Shown here: in pieces, positions 1-10,545 of the stretch
Position numbering within the stretch: position 1 is the first letter of the stretch
Layout: every line of letters begins with the position of its first letter
NCBI GenBank assembly: GCA_050302475.1
Contig: JBNLBF010000007.1
Location: 62,001 to 126,000, forward strand
Direction: 5' to 3'
DNA from: NORP23 sp050302475
GTDB lineage: Bacteria; Pseudomonadota; Alphaproteobacteria; Rhodobacterales; Rhodobacteraceae
DNA: 64,000 nucleotides
The notes under the pieces: model-generated
Told to the model about the DNA's origin: nothing
Database searches by the model: none
Seen by the model: only the letters and a program-made list of their open reading frames with translations
Translations under genes and position numbers: made by a program

Positions 1-722
1 ACCCTGACGTGCCGCTGATCGTGCCGGAGGTAAATCCGGATGCGATCGAGGGCTATGCGAAGAAAAACATCATTGCCAACCCGAATTGTTCGACCGCGCA
101 GATGGTTGTGGCGCTGAAGCCGCTTCACGACCGCGCGAAAATCAAGCGCGTGGTGGTCAGCACCTATCAGTCGGTGTCCGGCGCCGGTAAAGAAGGGTTG
201 GATGAGCTGTGGGATCAGACCAAGGGCATGTATGTGCCCGGTCAGGAGCGTGATCCCAAGAAATTCACCAAGCAGATCGCCTTCAACGTGATCCCGCATA
301 TCGATGTGTTCATGGATTCGGGGGAGACGAAGGAAGAATGGAAAATGGTCGCCGAGACGAAGAAAATCGTCGATCCGAAGATCAAGGTTACCGCCACTTG
401 CGTGCGCGTCCCGGTCTTTGTCGGCCATTCGGAAGCCGTGAATATCGAATTCGAGGAGTTCCTCGATGAAGACGAGGCTCGCGACATCCTGCGCGAATCC
501 CCGGGCATCATGGTCATCGACAAGCGCGAGGATGGCGGCTACATCACCCCGGTTGAGTGCGTTGGCGATTATGCGACCTTTGTCAGCCGCATCCGTCAGG
601 ATTCGACTGTCGAGAATGGCCTGAACCTGTGGTGCGTGTCCGATAACCTGCGCAAAGGTGCGGCACTGAATGCCGTGCAGATTGCCGAATTGCTGGGCCG
701 ACGGATTTTGCAGAAAGGGTAG
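1..722 (+). CDS. asd: Aspartate-semialdehyde dehydrogenase, 3' part
   Basis: The gene is cut by the window edge; the reading frame enters at base 3 and ends with TAG at 720-722, leaving about 240 C-terminal residues. The enzyme reduces aspartyl phosphate to aspartate semialdehyde with NADPH, the branch point to lysine/diaminopimelate, threonine and methionine. The active-site motif NPNCST (bases 81-98) holds the catalytic Cys, and it is followed by the conserved VVVSTYQSVSGAGKEG stretch. The C-terminal end is intact. dapC, a later step of the diaminopimelate pathway, is encoded at 49.5 kb. Only the family name is inferred; the active site is seen directly. Confidence 0.95.
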   Translation, partial: PDVPLIVPEVNPDAIEGYAKKNIIANPNCSTAQMVVALKPLHDRAKIKRVVVSTYQSVSGAGKEGLDELWDQTKGMYVPGQERDPKKFTKQIAFNVIPHIDVFMDSGETKEEWKMVAETKKIVDPKIKVTATCVRVPVFVGHSEAVNIEFEEFLDEDEARDILRESPGIMVIDKREDGGYITPVECVGDYATFVSRIRQDSTVENGLNLWCVSDNLRKGAALNAVQIAELLGRRILQKG

Positions 723-742
723 GGTGTGCGCTTAGCACACCC
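722..742 (+). terminator. Hairpin directly after asd
   Basis: GGGTGTGC (722-729) pairs perfectly with GCACACCC (735-742) around a five-base loop, starting on the last base of the asd stop codon. No T tract follows, so it may be a weak intrinsic terminator or a 3'-end stabilising stem. Confidence 0.5.
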
Positions 743-817
743 CCTCAACCCGATATTAACCATTCCGCGGTATAACCCTGCGCTGTCAGGCCGGACTTGA
801 AATGTCCATTGGGGTTA

Positions 818-976
818 TTCGCGCCGGGCAGTAAAATACCAAATTTCCACTTGTCCGACTGCGGTCGTCACGTGGCACATGGCAACCGCTCCGTCTGGAG
901 TCGGACGCCCGGCGCGAAAACCTTTCGCCAAGATCGATCTTCAAACCCCGAAGATCAGTGCCAGAGGCTTTGGCAC
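818..976. other. Multi-hairpin element in the convergent asd / nucleoside hydrolase gap
   Basis: The gap 723-1061 has no credible gene. It holds nested perfect inverted repeats: 818-829 pairs with 907-918 (12 bp), 853-860 with 899-906 (8 bp), and 861-865 with 885-889 (5 bp). Further hairpins are 914-928 (GCGAAA/TTTCGC), 936-956 (GATCTTC/GAAGATC) and 958-976 (GTGCCA/TGGCAC). The 914-928 hairpin uses bases that also belong to the 12-bp stem, so two folds compete. A run of six T lies at 1028-1033. It could be a small RNA, a 3' UTR structure of either convergent transcript, or a repeat element; the strand is not determined. Confidence 0.55.
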
Positions 977-1061
977 CCTCCTCCGAGATATTCGCGAAAT
1001 TCAGGTGCTGTGCTCGGCAGATGCCTCTTTTTTCGTGCCTTTTCCATGAAGCTCGCTCGCC

Positions 1062-1982
1062 CTATCCCAGCAAACGATAGGCATCCATAAACCGCTGCTT
1101 CACAGCATCTGCTTGCACGGTTTTACAAATCGCGACTTTCGGGGTCTGACCTTCTACCGGTACCGTCTGACCCTGACGCTCTCCGTCCCTTACCACGTCC
1201 ACGGCGAAATCGACCATTCCGAACAGCTCCGGATAGGCCGCCGCAATCACTGCCGCCGGATCATGCAGGTGACAGCCTTCCGCCAACCCGACGCTGGCAT
1301 AGAAATCCAGATAAAACCCGCTGATCGCGTTGATGAACCCGCCAGTGTCAGGCGCATACCCTTCCAGCACCGCAAAATCCTCTGCCGTGCAGATGATCCG
1401 ATGCGTTACGTCCAGCCCGACCATCACCACCTGCCAGTCAGCGGCGAAAACTTCAGCCGCCGCATGAGGGTCGTGGTAGATATTCGCCTCGGCATGGGGC
1501 GTGATGTTCCCGCCTTCCCAGGCCGAGCCCCCCATGATCACCACCCTGGCGACATTCCGGGCAATCGCCGGGTCATGTCGCAGCGCCAGCGCGAGGTTGG
1601 TCAGCGGCCCGATGGCGCAGATCACGACCTCGGCGGGATGTTCCGCGCAGATGCGACACAGGAACTCGGCAGCACTTTCTTCCACCGCTTTGCCGGCAGG
1701 TGTTGGCGCGGGCAGTGCGCCGAACCCCTCAGGTCCGTGCACCTGATGCGACGGCGGCGAGAGTGGCATCGCCAGCGGCTTCCCCGCCCCTTCGGCCACC
1801 GGACAGTCCAAACCCAGCCGTTCCACCAGATGCAACGCGTTGCGGGTGCCTTGCTCGACGAACACATTTCCAAAGACCGAGGTCAGGCCGATCACTTCGA
1901 TCCCGGGGTCGGCAGCGGCATAGGCAATCGCCATGGCGTCGTCGATGCCGGGATCCGTGTCGATGATCAATTTAACGGTCAT
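1062..1982 (-). CDS. Inosine-uridine preferring nucleoside hydrolase family protein
   Basis: A 306-residue cytoplasmic enzyme expected to hydrolyse the N-glycosidic bond of ribonucleosides, giving free base and ribose. The N-terminus carries the family signature DTDPGIDDA (residues 8-16), whose aspartates bind the catalytic calcium and ribose. The length is normal for the family. It starts with ATGA inside the end of the ribokinase gene, so it is translationally coupled as the last gene of maeB-rbsK-nucleoside hydrolase. The pairing with ribokinase makes chemical sense, since the released ribose becomes ribose 5-phosphate. Purine versus pyrimidine preference cannot be read from the sequence. 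Confidence 0.92.
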   Translation of the reverse strand: MTVKLIIDTDPGIDDAMAIAYAAADPGIEVIGLTSVFGNVFVEQGTRNALHLVERLGLDCPVAEGAGKPLAMPLSPPSHQVHGPEGFGALPAPTPAGKAVEESAAEFLCRICAEHPAEVVICAIGPLTNLALALRHDPAIARNVARVVIMGGSAWEGGNITPHAEANIYHDPHAAAEVFAADWQVVMVGLDVTHRIICTAEDFAVLEGYAPDTGGFINAISGFYLDFYASVGLAEGCHLHDPAAVIAAAYPELFGMVDFAVDVVRDGERQGQTVPVEGQTPKVAICKTVQADAVKQRFMDAYRLLG

Positions 1983-2838
1983 GCGTGATCTTTCAGGAAT
2001 TTGGCGACTTCTTCGGCTATCGGAATGGCCACCGCCGCACCATGTCGGGTCACCTGTATAGCCGCAGCGGCGGAAGCCCGACGGAGCGCATCCGCCGCCG
2101 GATCACCCGCATCCAACCCGGCCATAAAATACCCAAGAAATGTATCGCCCGCGCCGGTTGTATCCACGGGGGTAACCTTGAATGCGGGGGCGGAAGTCTC
2201 CGGGTCCCCATGCAGCACCGCACCCGCGTCCCCCTTCGTCACCAACAGCAGCGGCACGGAGATTTTGCCAAGCGTACGCGAAAGCTGCGCGGCCTCGATC
2301 TCGTTCACTGCCAGCAGGTCGGTGAGGGGTAGGATCTCGGCCACGGCGTCCGCATCAAACGGGGCCGCGGAATAGGCGACGCGCATTCCCTTGGTCCGTG
2401 CCGTCTGTGCGGCATATACGCCAAGGTTGGTTTCGTTCTGCAACAGCAGCCAATCGCCGTCCCCCGCGCCGTCCAGCGCTGCCTCAATCATCGCTTCACT
2501 GATCGCCCGGTTCGCGCCGGGGAAAAGGACAATCGCATTTTCGCCATCGTCATCAACATTGATGATCGCGTGCCCCGTCGGCGTGTCGAGCGTCGCAACC
2601 GCCGACACATCGACATCTGCCGCGCGCAAGCCTTCAACGGCCCAGTCACCTTCCGGCCCGACCGCGCCGATGTGATGCACGTCCCCACCCGCACGCCTCA
2701 CCGCAATCGACTGGTTCGCGCCCTTACCACCAAGGCCCGAGGTAAAATCACTGGAGGTCAACGTCTCGCCGGGGGCGGGCAGATGCGGCACGCGGTAAAC
2801 ATGGTCGATATTGATGGAGCCGAGGTTGTAGATGGTCA

Positions 2839-2839
<1 letters not shown>
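1979..2839 (-). CDS. rbsK: Ribokinase (PfkB family)
   Basis: A 286-residue PfkB-family sugar kinase, slightly short for a ribokinase. It shows the N-terminal substrate motif GGKGANQS (residues 37-44) and the C-terminal signature DTTGAGDTF (226-234) with catalytic Asp232. It phosphorylates ribose to ribose 5-phosphate for nucleotide synthesis or the pentose phosphate pathway. Its ATG shares one base with the stop of maeB, and its stop overlaps the nucleoside hydrolase start by four bases. This context supports ribose released from nucleosides as substrate, although other PfkB kinases (adenosine or sugar kinases) cannot be excluded from motifs alone. Confidence 0.85.
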
Positions 2840-5094
<2,255 letters not shown>

Positions 5095-5167
5095 GACTGT
5101 CTTTCAATGTGATTAGGCTGCGAACGGGCAGATTACACATAGATGAAAGAAGGGGGCAAGGGTGGAG

Positions 5168-6040
5168 TCACCGCGCCCTTAACCGATAGGCCGTCAAGGT
5201 GCCGTCAGGGTTCACGGTCGCACGGACCTCGGCCTGTTGACCGGTGGTCAGGCGATCCTCCACCCGTGTGTTAGGGGTGACGGCGAATGGCACACCGTCG
5301 ATTTCGTTTTCGTCCGTGACTACCCCCCGGAGACGAACATTTCCTGAGGGGATGGCTGATGGATTCCCGTCATCATCCGTTGCACCCGTTTCAATCCAGT
5401 CGCGGATCAGGGCGATTTCTCCGTGCGTCAGATAGGGCGGGCCGTCAAAAGGCATTCTTGGGTCCGCCAGTCCCTCGACCCGCCGCCAAATTTCGGACGC
5501 TTGCGGGTTGCCGGGGATCAGGACGACACGTTCGCCACCTGCCAGAATGTCAGCCAGCGAGGTTAGCCGCAGCCCCTCGGGCGGGGCAGCGTAGCGGCCA
5601 TTGTCGGAATGGCAGACGATGCAACGCTGTTTGAAGATGGGTTCGACGTCGGAATATGTTGTGATGCCGTCATCCGCCACCACGTCAGTGACAACGCTGT
5701 CACCATCCTGCTCCGCCCCCGCAGCGATCCAGTTTTCGACCAGCGCGATTTGAGCGTCATCCAGAAATGGCGGTCCGTCGAGCGGCATTTGCGGGGTGGA
5801 CAGACCGCGCAGGCGGCGAATGATCTCTGACCCAGCGGGATCGCCGGGACTAACCACCGCACCCATGAACGACCCGTTCATCACCCCGTCATAGCTGTCC
5901 AGCGACAGACCCAGCGGCGCTCCGCCCCCGGAATGACAAATTATGCAGCGTTCGCTCAAAAGGGCAGAGACTTGCGGCCAAAGCGGTTCCTGTGCCTGTG
6001 CCGTCACTGCCGTCAGGATCAGAAACCAGAACGCGCGCAT
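5168..6040 (-). CDS. Secreted two-haem c-type cytochrome
   Basis: A 290-residue protein with a signal peptide (cleavage probably after residue 16) and two tandem homologous haem c units: CIICH at 32-36 and CIVCH at 140-144. Each is followed by a candidate axial Met in TPQMP or DPRMP and the shared DGPP motif. The repeats resemble the planctomycete-type cytochrome C domain family. The last 60 residues form a separate small beta-rich tail that resembles DUF5666. It should be periplasmic and carry electrons. Its start directly abuts the stop of the MbfA-like gene, so both are probably cotranscribed from the iron-controlled promoter. The exact redox partner is unknown. Confidence 0.8.
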   Translation of the reverse strand: MRAFWFLILTAVTAQAQEPLWPQVSALLSERCIICHSGGGAPLGLSLDSYDGVMNGSFMGAVVSPGDPAGSEIIRRLRGLSTPQMPLDGPPFLDDAQIALVENWIAAGAEQDGDSVVTDVVADDGITTYSDVEPIFKQRCIVCHSDNGRYAAPPEGLRLTSLADILAGGERVVLIPGNPQASEIWRRVEGLADPRMPFDGPPYLTHGEIALIRDWIETGATDDDGNPSAIPSGNVRLRGVVTDENEIDGVPFAVTPNTRVEDRLTTGQQAEVRATVNPDGTLTAYRLRAR

Positions 6041-7015
6041 TTATCCTCCGCCGATCAATATCCCCGCAGCTAACACCAGCCCGCCGCCCAGAACAACCTG
6101 GAAGATCGCGCGGGGGTAGGAGGTTTCCATATACCGGTTCTGGATCCACGCAATGGCCCACAGTTCCACGAACACCACGGCAAAGGCGATGGTGGTGGCG
6201 GTCCAGAAATCCGGAATCAGATAGGGCAGAGCATGGCCAAGACCGCCGAGCAGGGTCATGACGCCGGACGCGATACCGCGCTTGATTGGGGAACCGCGGC
6301 CGGAAATTACGCCGTCATCGTGCGCGGCTTCGGTGAAGCCCATGGAAATCCCGGCACCAACCGATGCCGCAAGGCCAACCAGAAACGTGGTCCACGGGTC
6401 TTGTGTCGCAAAGGCGGTGGCGAAGATCGGCGCGAGGGTCGAGACAGACCCGTCCATCAGCCCCGCCAGACCGGGCTGCACCCATGTCAGGACAAACTGG
6501 CGGTGGGCTGTTTCTTTTTCAGCTTCGCCTTCGTCACCATCCAGCCCCTCGACCAGTTCTGAGGCAGTTTTTTCATGGCCCAGCTCGGCCGCGGCCAACT
6601 CCCCCAGCAGCTTGCGCGTATCGGGGTCAGAGGATCGCTGCGCCGCGGCAATATAGAAATTATGCGCGTCCTGCTCCATCTTGCGGGCTTCTTCGCGGAT
6701 ACGTTCCAGCCCCAGATTCTGCACCAACCAGACGGGGCGGCGGTTGTAATAGCCCGCGACATGCTCGCGCCGGATCAGCGGGATTACATCGCCGAACCGG
6801 GATTGGAAGGCGTCGATCAGACGTTGGCGATGCTCTTCCTCCTCCTTCACCATCTGATCGAAGGCGGCGGCAGAGGACGGGTAGTCATCGCGCAGCTCCG
6901 CAGCGTAGGTCGCGTAAATGCGGGCGTCGTCTTCTTCGGCAGAAATTGCCAGCGCGAGGATCTCAGCCTCGGACAGGTCTTTGAAATGACGGCGACTGGA
7001 TAGGGATTGCAGCAT
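6041..7015 (-). CDS. mbfA: Membrane-bound ferritin-like iron exporter (MbfA / erythrin-VIT1 type)
   Basis: A 324-residue fusion. Residues 1-160 form a ferritin/rubrerythrin-like four-helix domain with di-iron ligands visible as EE (27-28), EEEEH (58-62) and ELGHE (144-148). Residues from about 175 are a VIT1/CCC1-type membrane domain with five hydrophobic segments, starting at QPGLAGLMDGSVSTLAP. MbfA proteins of Bradyrhizobium and Agrobacterium export iron and protect against peroxide under high iron, and are repressed by Irr. Here a perfect Irr-type box lies 13 bases before the ATG, and the ribosome site AAAGGG lies between box and start. A two-haem cytochrome gene follows without a gap. Confidence 0.9.
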   Translation of the reverse strand: MLQSLSSRRHFKDLSEAEILALAISAEEDDARIYATYAAELRDDYPSSAAAFDQMVKEEEEHRQRLIDAFQSRFGDVIPLIRREHVAGYYNRRPVWLVQNLGLERIREEARKMEQDAHNFYIAAAQRSSDPDTRKLLGELAAAELGHEKTASELVEGLDGDEGEAEKETAHRQFVLTWVQPGLAGLMDGSVSTLAPIFATAFATQDPWTTFLVGLAASVGAGISMGFTEAAHDDGVISGRGSPIKRGIASGVMTLLGGLGHALPYLIPDFWTATTIAFAVVFVELWAIAWIQNRYMETSYPRAIFQVVLGGGLVLAAGILIGGG

Positions 7016-7027
7016 GGTGGCCCTTTT

Positions 7028-7044
7028 TTTAGAATTATTCTAAA
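7028..7044 (-). promoter_or_regulatory. Irr box / iron control element upstream of mbfA
   Basis: The 17-base perfect inverted repeat TTTAGAATTATTCTAAA matches the published alphaproteobacterial Irr box (TTTAGAA-N3-TTCTAAA). It sits 13 bases before the mbfA start, where a bound repressor would block transcription. This predicts repression by Irr when iron is scarce and expression when iron is plentiful. It also lies upstream of the divergent secreted-protein gene, which it might affect. Confidence 0.85.
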
Positions 7045-7137
7045 TTAGGGAAATTCTTGGCTTTCTGCAAGCTTTCCCACATAAGTTCGGTGATATTCGC
7101 CATAAGTTGTGAATACGAAAAACTGGTGGGACCTAAT

Positions 7138-7674
7138 ATGATTCATATCAAACGCTCTTTCGTGTTTGCCGGACTGGCAAGCCTGATCGCAACCCCGACA
7201 CTGGCGCTGGACGATTGTCTGATCGGCATGTGGGAACCGGATTATCTGCAATTCGGCGAACAGATGATGGATGTGATGGGGGCTGAAGAAGTCACGATCA
7301 CCGGCGAGGCGCTGATGACCATTTTCGACACCGGAGACGGGCAATATGACATTGCCGGCCTGACCATCGGTAGCAAAATCGAAGATCTGCCGCCCACAGA
7401 CGTGACCCTTGTCGGGCGCGGCGAATTCAGCGTCGTGGCGGAGGGAGAGGATTTCTTTTTCACGATGGGTGATTTCGCCTATACGGCCACGGCCAGCGTA
7501 AAAATGCCGGGAATGGAAGCGATGGTGATGGAAATCCCCGTGACCGACGAAATGACCCCGATTGGCGCGGCGGCGGGATTGTACACCTGCACGGAGACCG
7601 AGCTCCTGTTCGAACCGATCCGGGGTGACGATGGCACCGTCGGCAACATCATCCAAAAATGGTTCCGCCTGTGA
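7138..7674 (+). CDS. Hypothetical secreted protein
   Basis: I do not recognise the family. From the ATG at 7138 (ribosome site GGTGGG at 7125-7130) the product is 178 residues with a clean signal peptide ending TPTLA, so it is probably periplasmic. The mature part is acidic, with alternating short strands (GDFAYTATASVKMPG and similar) typical of small beta-rich proteins, and two cysteines that could form a disulfide. In-frame codons back to 7057 exist, but the signal peptide and ribosome site fix the start. It is divergent from the iron-regulated mbfA operon, with the Irr box about 95 bases upstream; shared control is possible but not shown. Confidence 0.75.
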   Translation: MIHIKRSFVFAGLASLIATPTLALDDCLIGMWEPDYLQFGEQMMDVMGAEEVTITGEALMTIFDTGDGQYDIAGLTIGSKIEDLPPTDVTLVGRGEFSVVAEGEDFFFTMGDFAYTATASVKMPGMEAMVMEIPVTDEMTPIGAAAGLYTCTETELLFEPIRGDDGTVGNIIQKWFRL

Positions 7675-7734
7675 TTTGACCGGTTCCGTTGCGCGCGCCT
7701 GCGTGGTAGCACTAGCCTCCGAAAAGGGGGGCCG

Positions 7735-10374
7735 ATGGCGGCGAAGGATTCTGGCAGTGTAACGCCCATGATGGCGCAGTTTCTGGAGATCAAGGAACGA
7801 TATCCGGATGCGCTGCTCTTCTATCGCATGGGCGATTTTTACGAGATGTTCTTTGACGACGCCATCGCCGCGGCAGAGGCGCTGGACATCGCGCTGACCA
7901 AACGCGGCAAGCATCTGGGCGAGGATATCGCCATGTGCGGCGTGCCGCATCATTCCTCCGAAGGGTATCTTCTGACGCTCATCCGCAAAGGCTTCCGCGT
8001 GGCGATTGCCGAGCAGATGGAGGATCCTGCAGAGGCGAAGAAGCGCGGATCAAAGTCGGTCGTGAAGCGCGACGTCGTGCGGCTGGTGACACCCGGCACA
8101 CTGACCGAGGATTCGCTGCTGGACGCGCGGCGGCACAATTTTCTGGCGGCCGTGGCGCAGGTCCGCGATGCGATGGCGATTGCATGGGTCGATGTGTCGA
8201 CGGGGGATTTCCATGTCTCGCCCCTGACGCGCGTCGCGCTGGCGCCGACATTGGCCCGGCTGGCCCCGCGAGAGGTGCTCGTGTCTGACAGCGTCGCCGA
8301 GGATTTTCGCGATACCGTAGAGGATATGGGCGCAACGCTGACCCCCCTTGCGGCGGCGTCATTCGACAGCAGTGCGGCGGAGGGACGCCTGCACAGCCTG
8401 TTCAAGGTCAAATCGCTGGATGCGTTCGGAACATTTGATCGGGCCGAGATCGCCGCGATGGGTGCGCTCGTCGATTATCTGGATATCACGCAGCGAGGTA
8501 AGCTGCCGCTGCTGCGCCCTCCGGTCAAGGAAGCGCAAGGCGGCACGATGCAGATCGACGCGGCGACGCGGCGCAATCTGGAACTGACGCGGACACTGTC
8601 GGGGGAACGAGGCGGATCACTGCTGGCAACGGTGGACCGGACCGTAACGGGCGGTGGCGCGCGGCTGTTGCAGGTGCGGTTGACCAGCCCCTCCACCGAT
8701 CTGGATGTGATTGGCGACCGCCATGATGCCGTCGGCTATTTCGTAAATGACCGTCTGGCCGCACAGGACACCCGCGACGCGTTACGCAAAGCCCCGGACA
8801 TGGAACGCGCCTTGTCGCGGCTGGCGCTGGACCGGGGTGGCCCGCGTGATCTGGCGGCGCTCCGCGATGGGTTGGCGCAGGCGGGGGCTTTGGCGAGCGC
8901 CCTTGGCAGCGGATCACTGCCCCCGCTCCTTAACGCGGCGCTGTCGGATGCCGAGGGGCACGAGGCGCTGGTCGACCTGTTGGACGCGTCGCTGGTGGCA
9001 GAACCACCGTTGCTGGCGCGTGACGGCGGGTTCGTGGCCGAGGGATTCAACGCCGATCTGGACGAAGCGCGCAAGCTGCGTGACGAGGGGCGGTCGGTCA
9101 TTGCGGCAATGCAGGCGGAATATGTTGAGCTGACCGGGATATCCTCGTTGAAGATCAAACATAACAATGTGTTGGGCTATTTCGTGGAAACAACGGCGAA
9201 CCATGCTGAAAAAATGCTGGGCGCGCCGCTGTCGGAAACCTTCATCCACCGCCAGACCACCGCCAATCAGGTGCGGTTCACGACAGTGCCGCTGTCGGAG
9301 ATGGAAACCAAAATCCTCAACGCCGGTGGGCGGGCGCTGGAGCTGGAAAAAGCGGTATTCGCAGATCTGCGCAATGCTGTTCTGGACTATGCGGTAGAGA
9401 TTGCACAGGCCGCCAAAGCGCTGGCCGAGGTCGATCTGGCTGCTGCACTGGCCGATCTGGCTGTTGGCGAGGATTGGGTGCGGCCAAAGATGGACGGCTC
9501 GCGCGCGTTTCGCGTGGTTGGGGGCCGTCACCCGGTGGTGGAGGCAGCGCTGCGTCGTGATGGCGAGAGCTTTGTCGCCAACGATTGTGACCTGTCGGAT
9601 CGGCAGGTCTGGCTGCTGACCGGGCCGAACATGGCGGGTAAGTCGACCTTTCTGCGCCAAAATGCCCTGATCGCGCTGCTGGCGCAGATGGGTGCCTACG
9701 TCCCGGCGGCAGAGGCGAAAATCGGCGTCGTCGATCAGCTGTTCAGCCGCGTTGGGGCGGCGGATGATCTGGCGCGGGGACGATCGACCTTTATGGTCGA
9801 AATGGTCGAAACGGCGGCGATTTTGAATCAGGCGGGCGAGCGCGCACTTGTGATTTTGGATGAAATCGGGCGCGGCACGGCGACCTATGACGGGCTGTCG
9901 ATTGCGTGGGCGACGCTGGAAAACCTGCATGATGTCAACAAATGCCGGACCCTGTTTGCAACGCATTATCATGAACTGACCGCACTGGCGGCGAAACTCT
10001 CCGGTCTGCGCAATGCCACAGTGGCTGTACGCGAATGGGAAGGTGACGTCGTCTTTCTGCACGAGGTCCGCGAGGGCGCGGCGGACCGGTCCTATGGCGT
10101 TCAGGTCGCGAAGCTGGCGGGGTTGCCGCCAGCGGTCGTGGAACGCGCCCGCGTGGTGCTGGAGGCGCTGGAGAAGGGGGATCGTGAGGGCGGAGGCAAG
10201 GCCGAAACCCTGATCGATGACCTGCCACTGTTCAGCGCAACGCCCGCACCGGTGTCACAACCAATGGTCCCGTCGGATGTCGAGGATCGGCTTAAGGACG
10301 TGTTGCCTGACGAGCTGACGCCGAAAGAGGCGTTGGCGCTGATTTATGAACTTCGGGATATGATGAAAAGTTAA
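7735..10374 (+). CDS. mutS: DNA mismatch repair protein MutS
   Basis: An 879-residue full-length MutS. The N-terminal mismatch-reading motif F35-Y-E37 (GDFYEMFF), the Walker A motif GPNMAGKST (about residue 630) and the Walker B/ABC signature region VILDEIGRGTATYDGLS are all intact, followed by the conserved TLFATHYHELT. It recognises mispaired bases and recruits MutL. It ends with the usual short C-terminal region (DELTPKEALALIYEL) used for tetramerisation. The gene stands alone: the upstream gene has its own reading context and the downstream gene is convergent. Confidence 0.98.
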   Translation: MAAKDSGSVTPMMAQFLEIKERYPDALLFYRMGDFYEMFFDDAIAAAEALDIALTKRGKHLGEDIAMCGVPHHSSEGYLLTLIRKGFRVAIAEQMEDPAEAKKRGSKSVVKRDVVRLVTPGTLTEDSLLDARRHNFLAAVAQVRDAMAIAWVDVSTGDFHVSPLTRVALAPTLARLAPREVLVSDSVAEDFRDTVEDMGATLTPLAAASFDSSAAEGRLHSLFKVKSLDAFGTFDRAEIAAMGALVDYLDITQRGKLPLLRPPVKEAQGGTMQIDAATRRNLELTRTLSGERGGSLLATVDRTVTGGGARLLQVRLTSPSTDLDVIGDRHDAVGYFVNDRLAAQDTRDALRKAPDMERALSRLALDRGGPRDLAALRDGLAQAGALASALGSGSLPPLLNAALSDAEGHEALVDLLDASLVAEPPLLARDGGFVAEGFNADLDEARKLRDEGRSVIAAMQAEYVELTGISSLKIKHNNVLGYFVETTANHAEKMLGAPLSETFIHRQTTANQVRFTTVPLSEMETKILNAGGRALELEKAVFADLRNAVLDYAVEIAQAAKALAEVDLAAALADLAVGEDWVRPKMDGSRAFRVVGGRHPVVEAALRRDGESFVANDCDLSDRQVWLLTGPNMAGKSTFLRQNALIALLAQMGAYVPAAEAKIGVVDQLFSRVGAADDLARGRSTFMVEMVETAAILNQAGERALVILDEIGRGTATYDGLSIAWATLENLHDVNKCRTLFATHYHELTALAAKLSGLRNATVAVREWEGDVVFLHEVREGAADRSYGVQVAKLAGLPPAVVERARVVLEALEKGDREGGGKAETLIDDLPLFSATPAPVSQPMVPSDVEDRLKDVLPDELTPKEALALIYELRDMMKS

Positions 10375-10494
10375 CCGCTGACCTCCCACTTCGCCCGGAA
10401 TCAAGGCGCAAGCCGCCGGGCTGGCGCTTTGGCAGCGGTGAGGAAGGTTCGACGGTCATTTGCAGCGGAACCATAAAGTGCCAATAACAAGCAA

Positions 10495-10525
10495 GGCGGC
10501 GCCATCCCATGGTCAGGCGCCCGCC
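10495..10525. terminator. Probable bidirectional terminator between mutS and a convergent membrane protein gene
   Basis: GGCGGCGCC (10495-10503) pairs with GGCGCCCGCC (10516-10525) with one bulged base around a twelve-base loop. It lies in the 171-base convergent gap and has no long T tract, so efficiency is uncertain. Confidence 0.4.
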
Positions 10526-10545
10526 CTACGTCACAAGCGGGTTTG

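Noticed and set aside
797..1090. A 97-codon open frame in the asd / nucleoside hydrolase gap
   Set aside because: No ribosome site, no family resemblance, low-complexity Arg/Pro/Ser content, and it overlaps the nucleoside hydrolase gene and the multi-hairpin element.
8914..10062. A 382-codon minus-strand open frame within mutS
   Set aside because: It is antisense to conserved MutS motifs and has no family resemblance.
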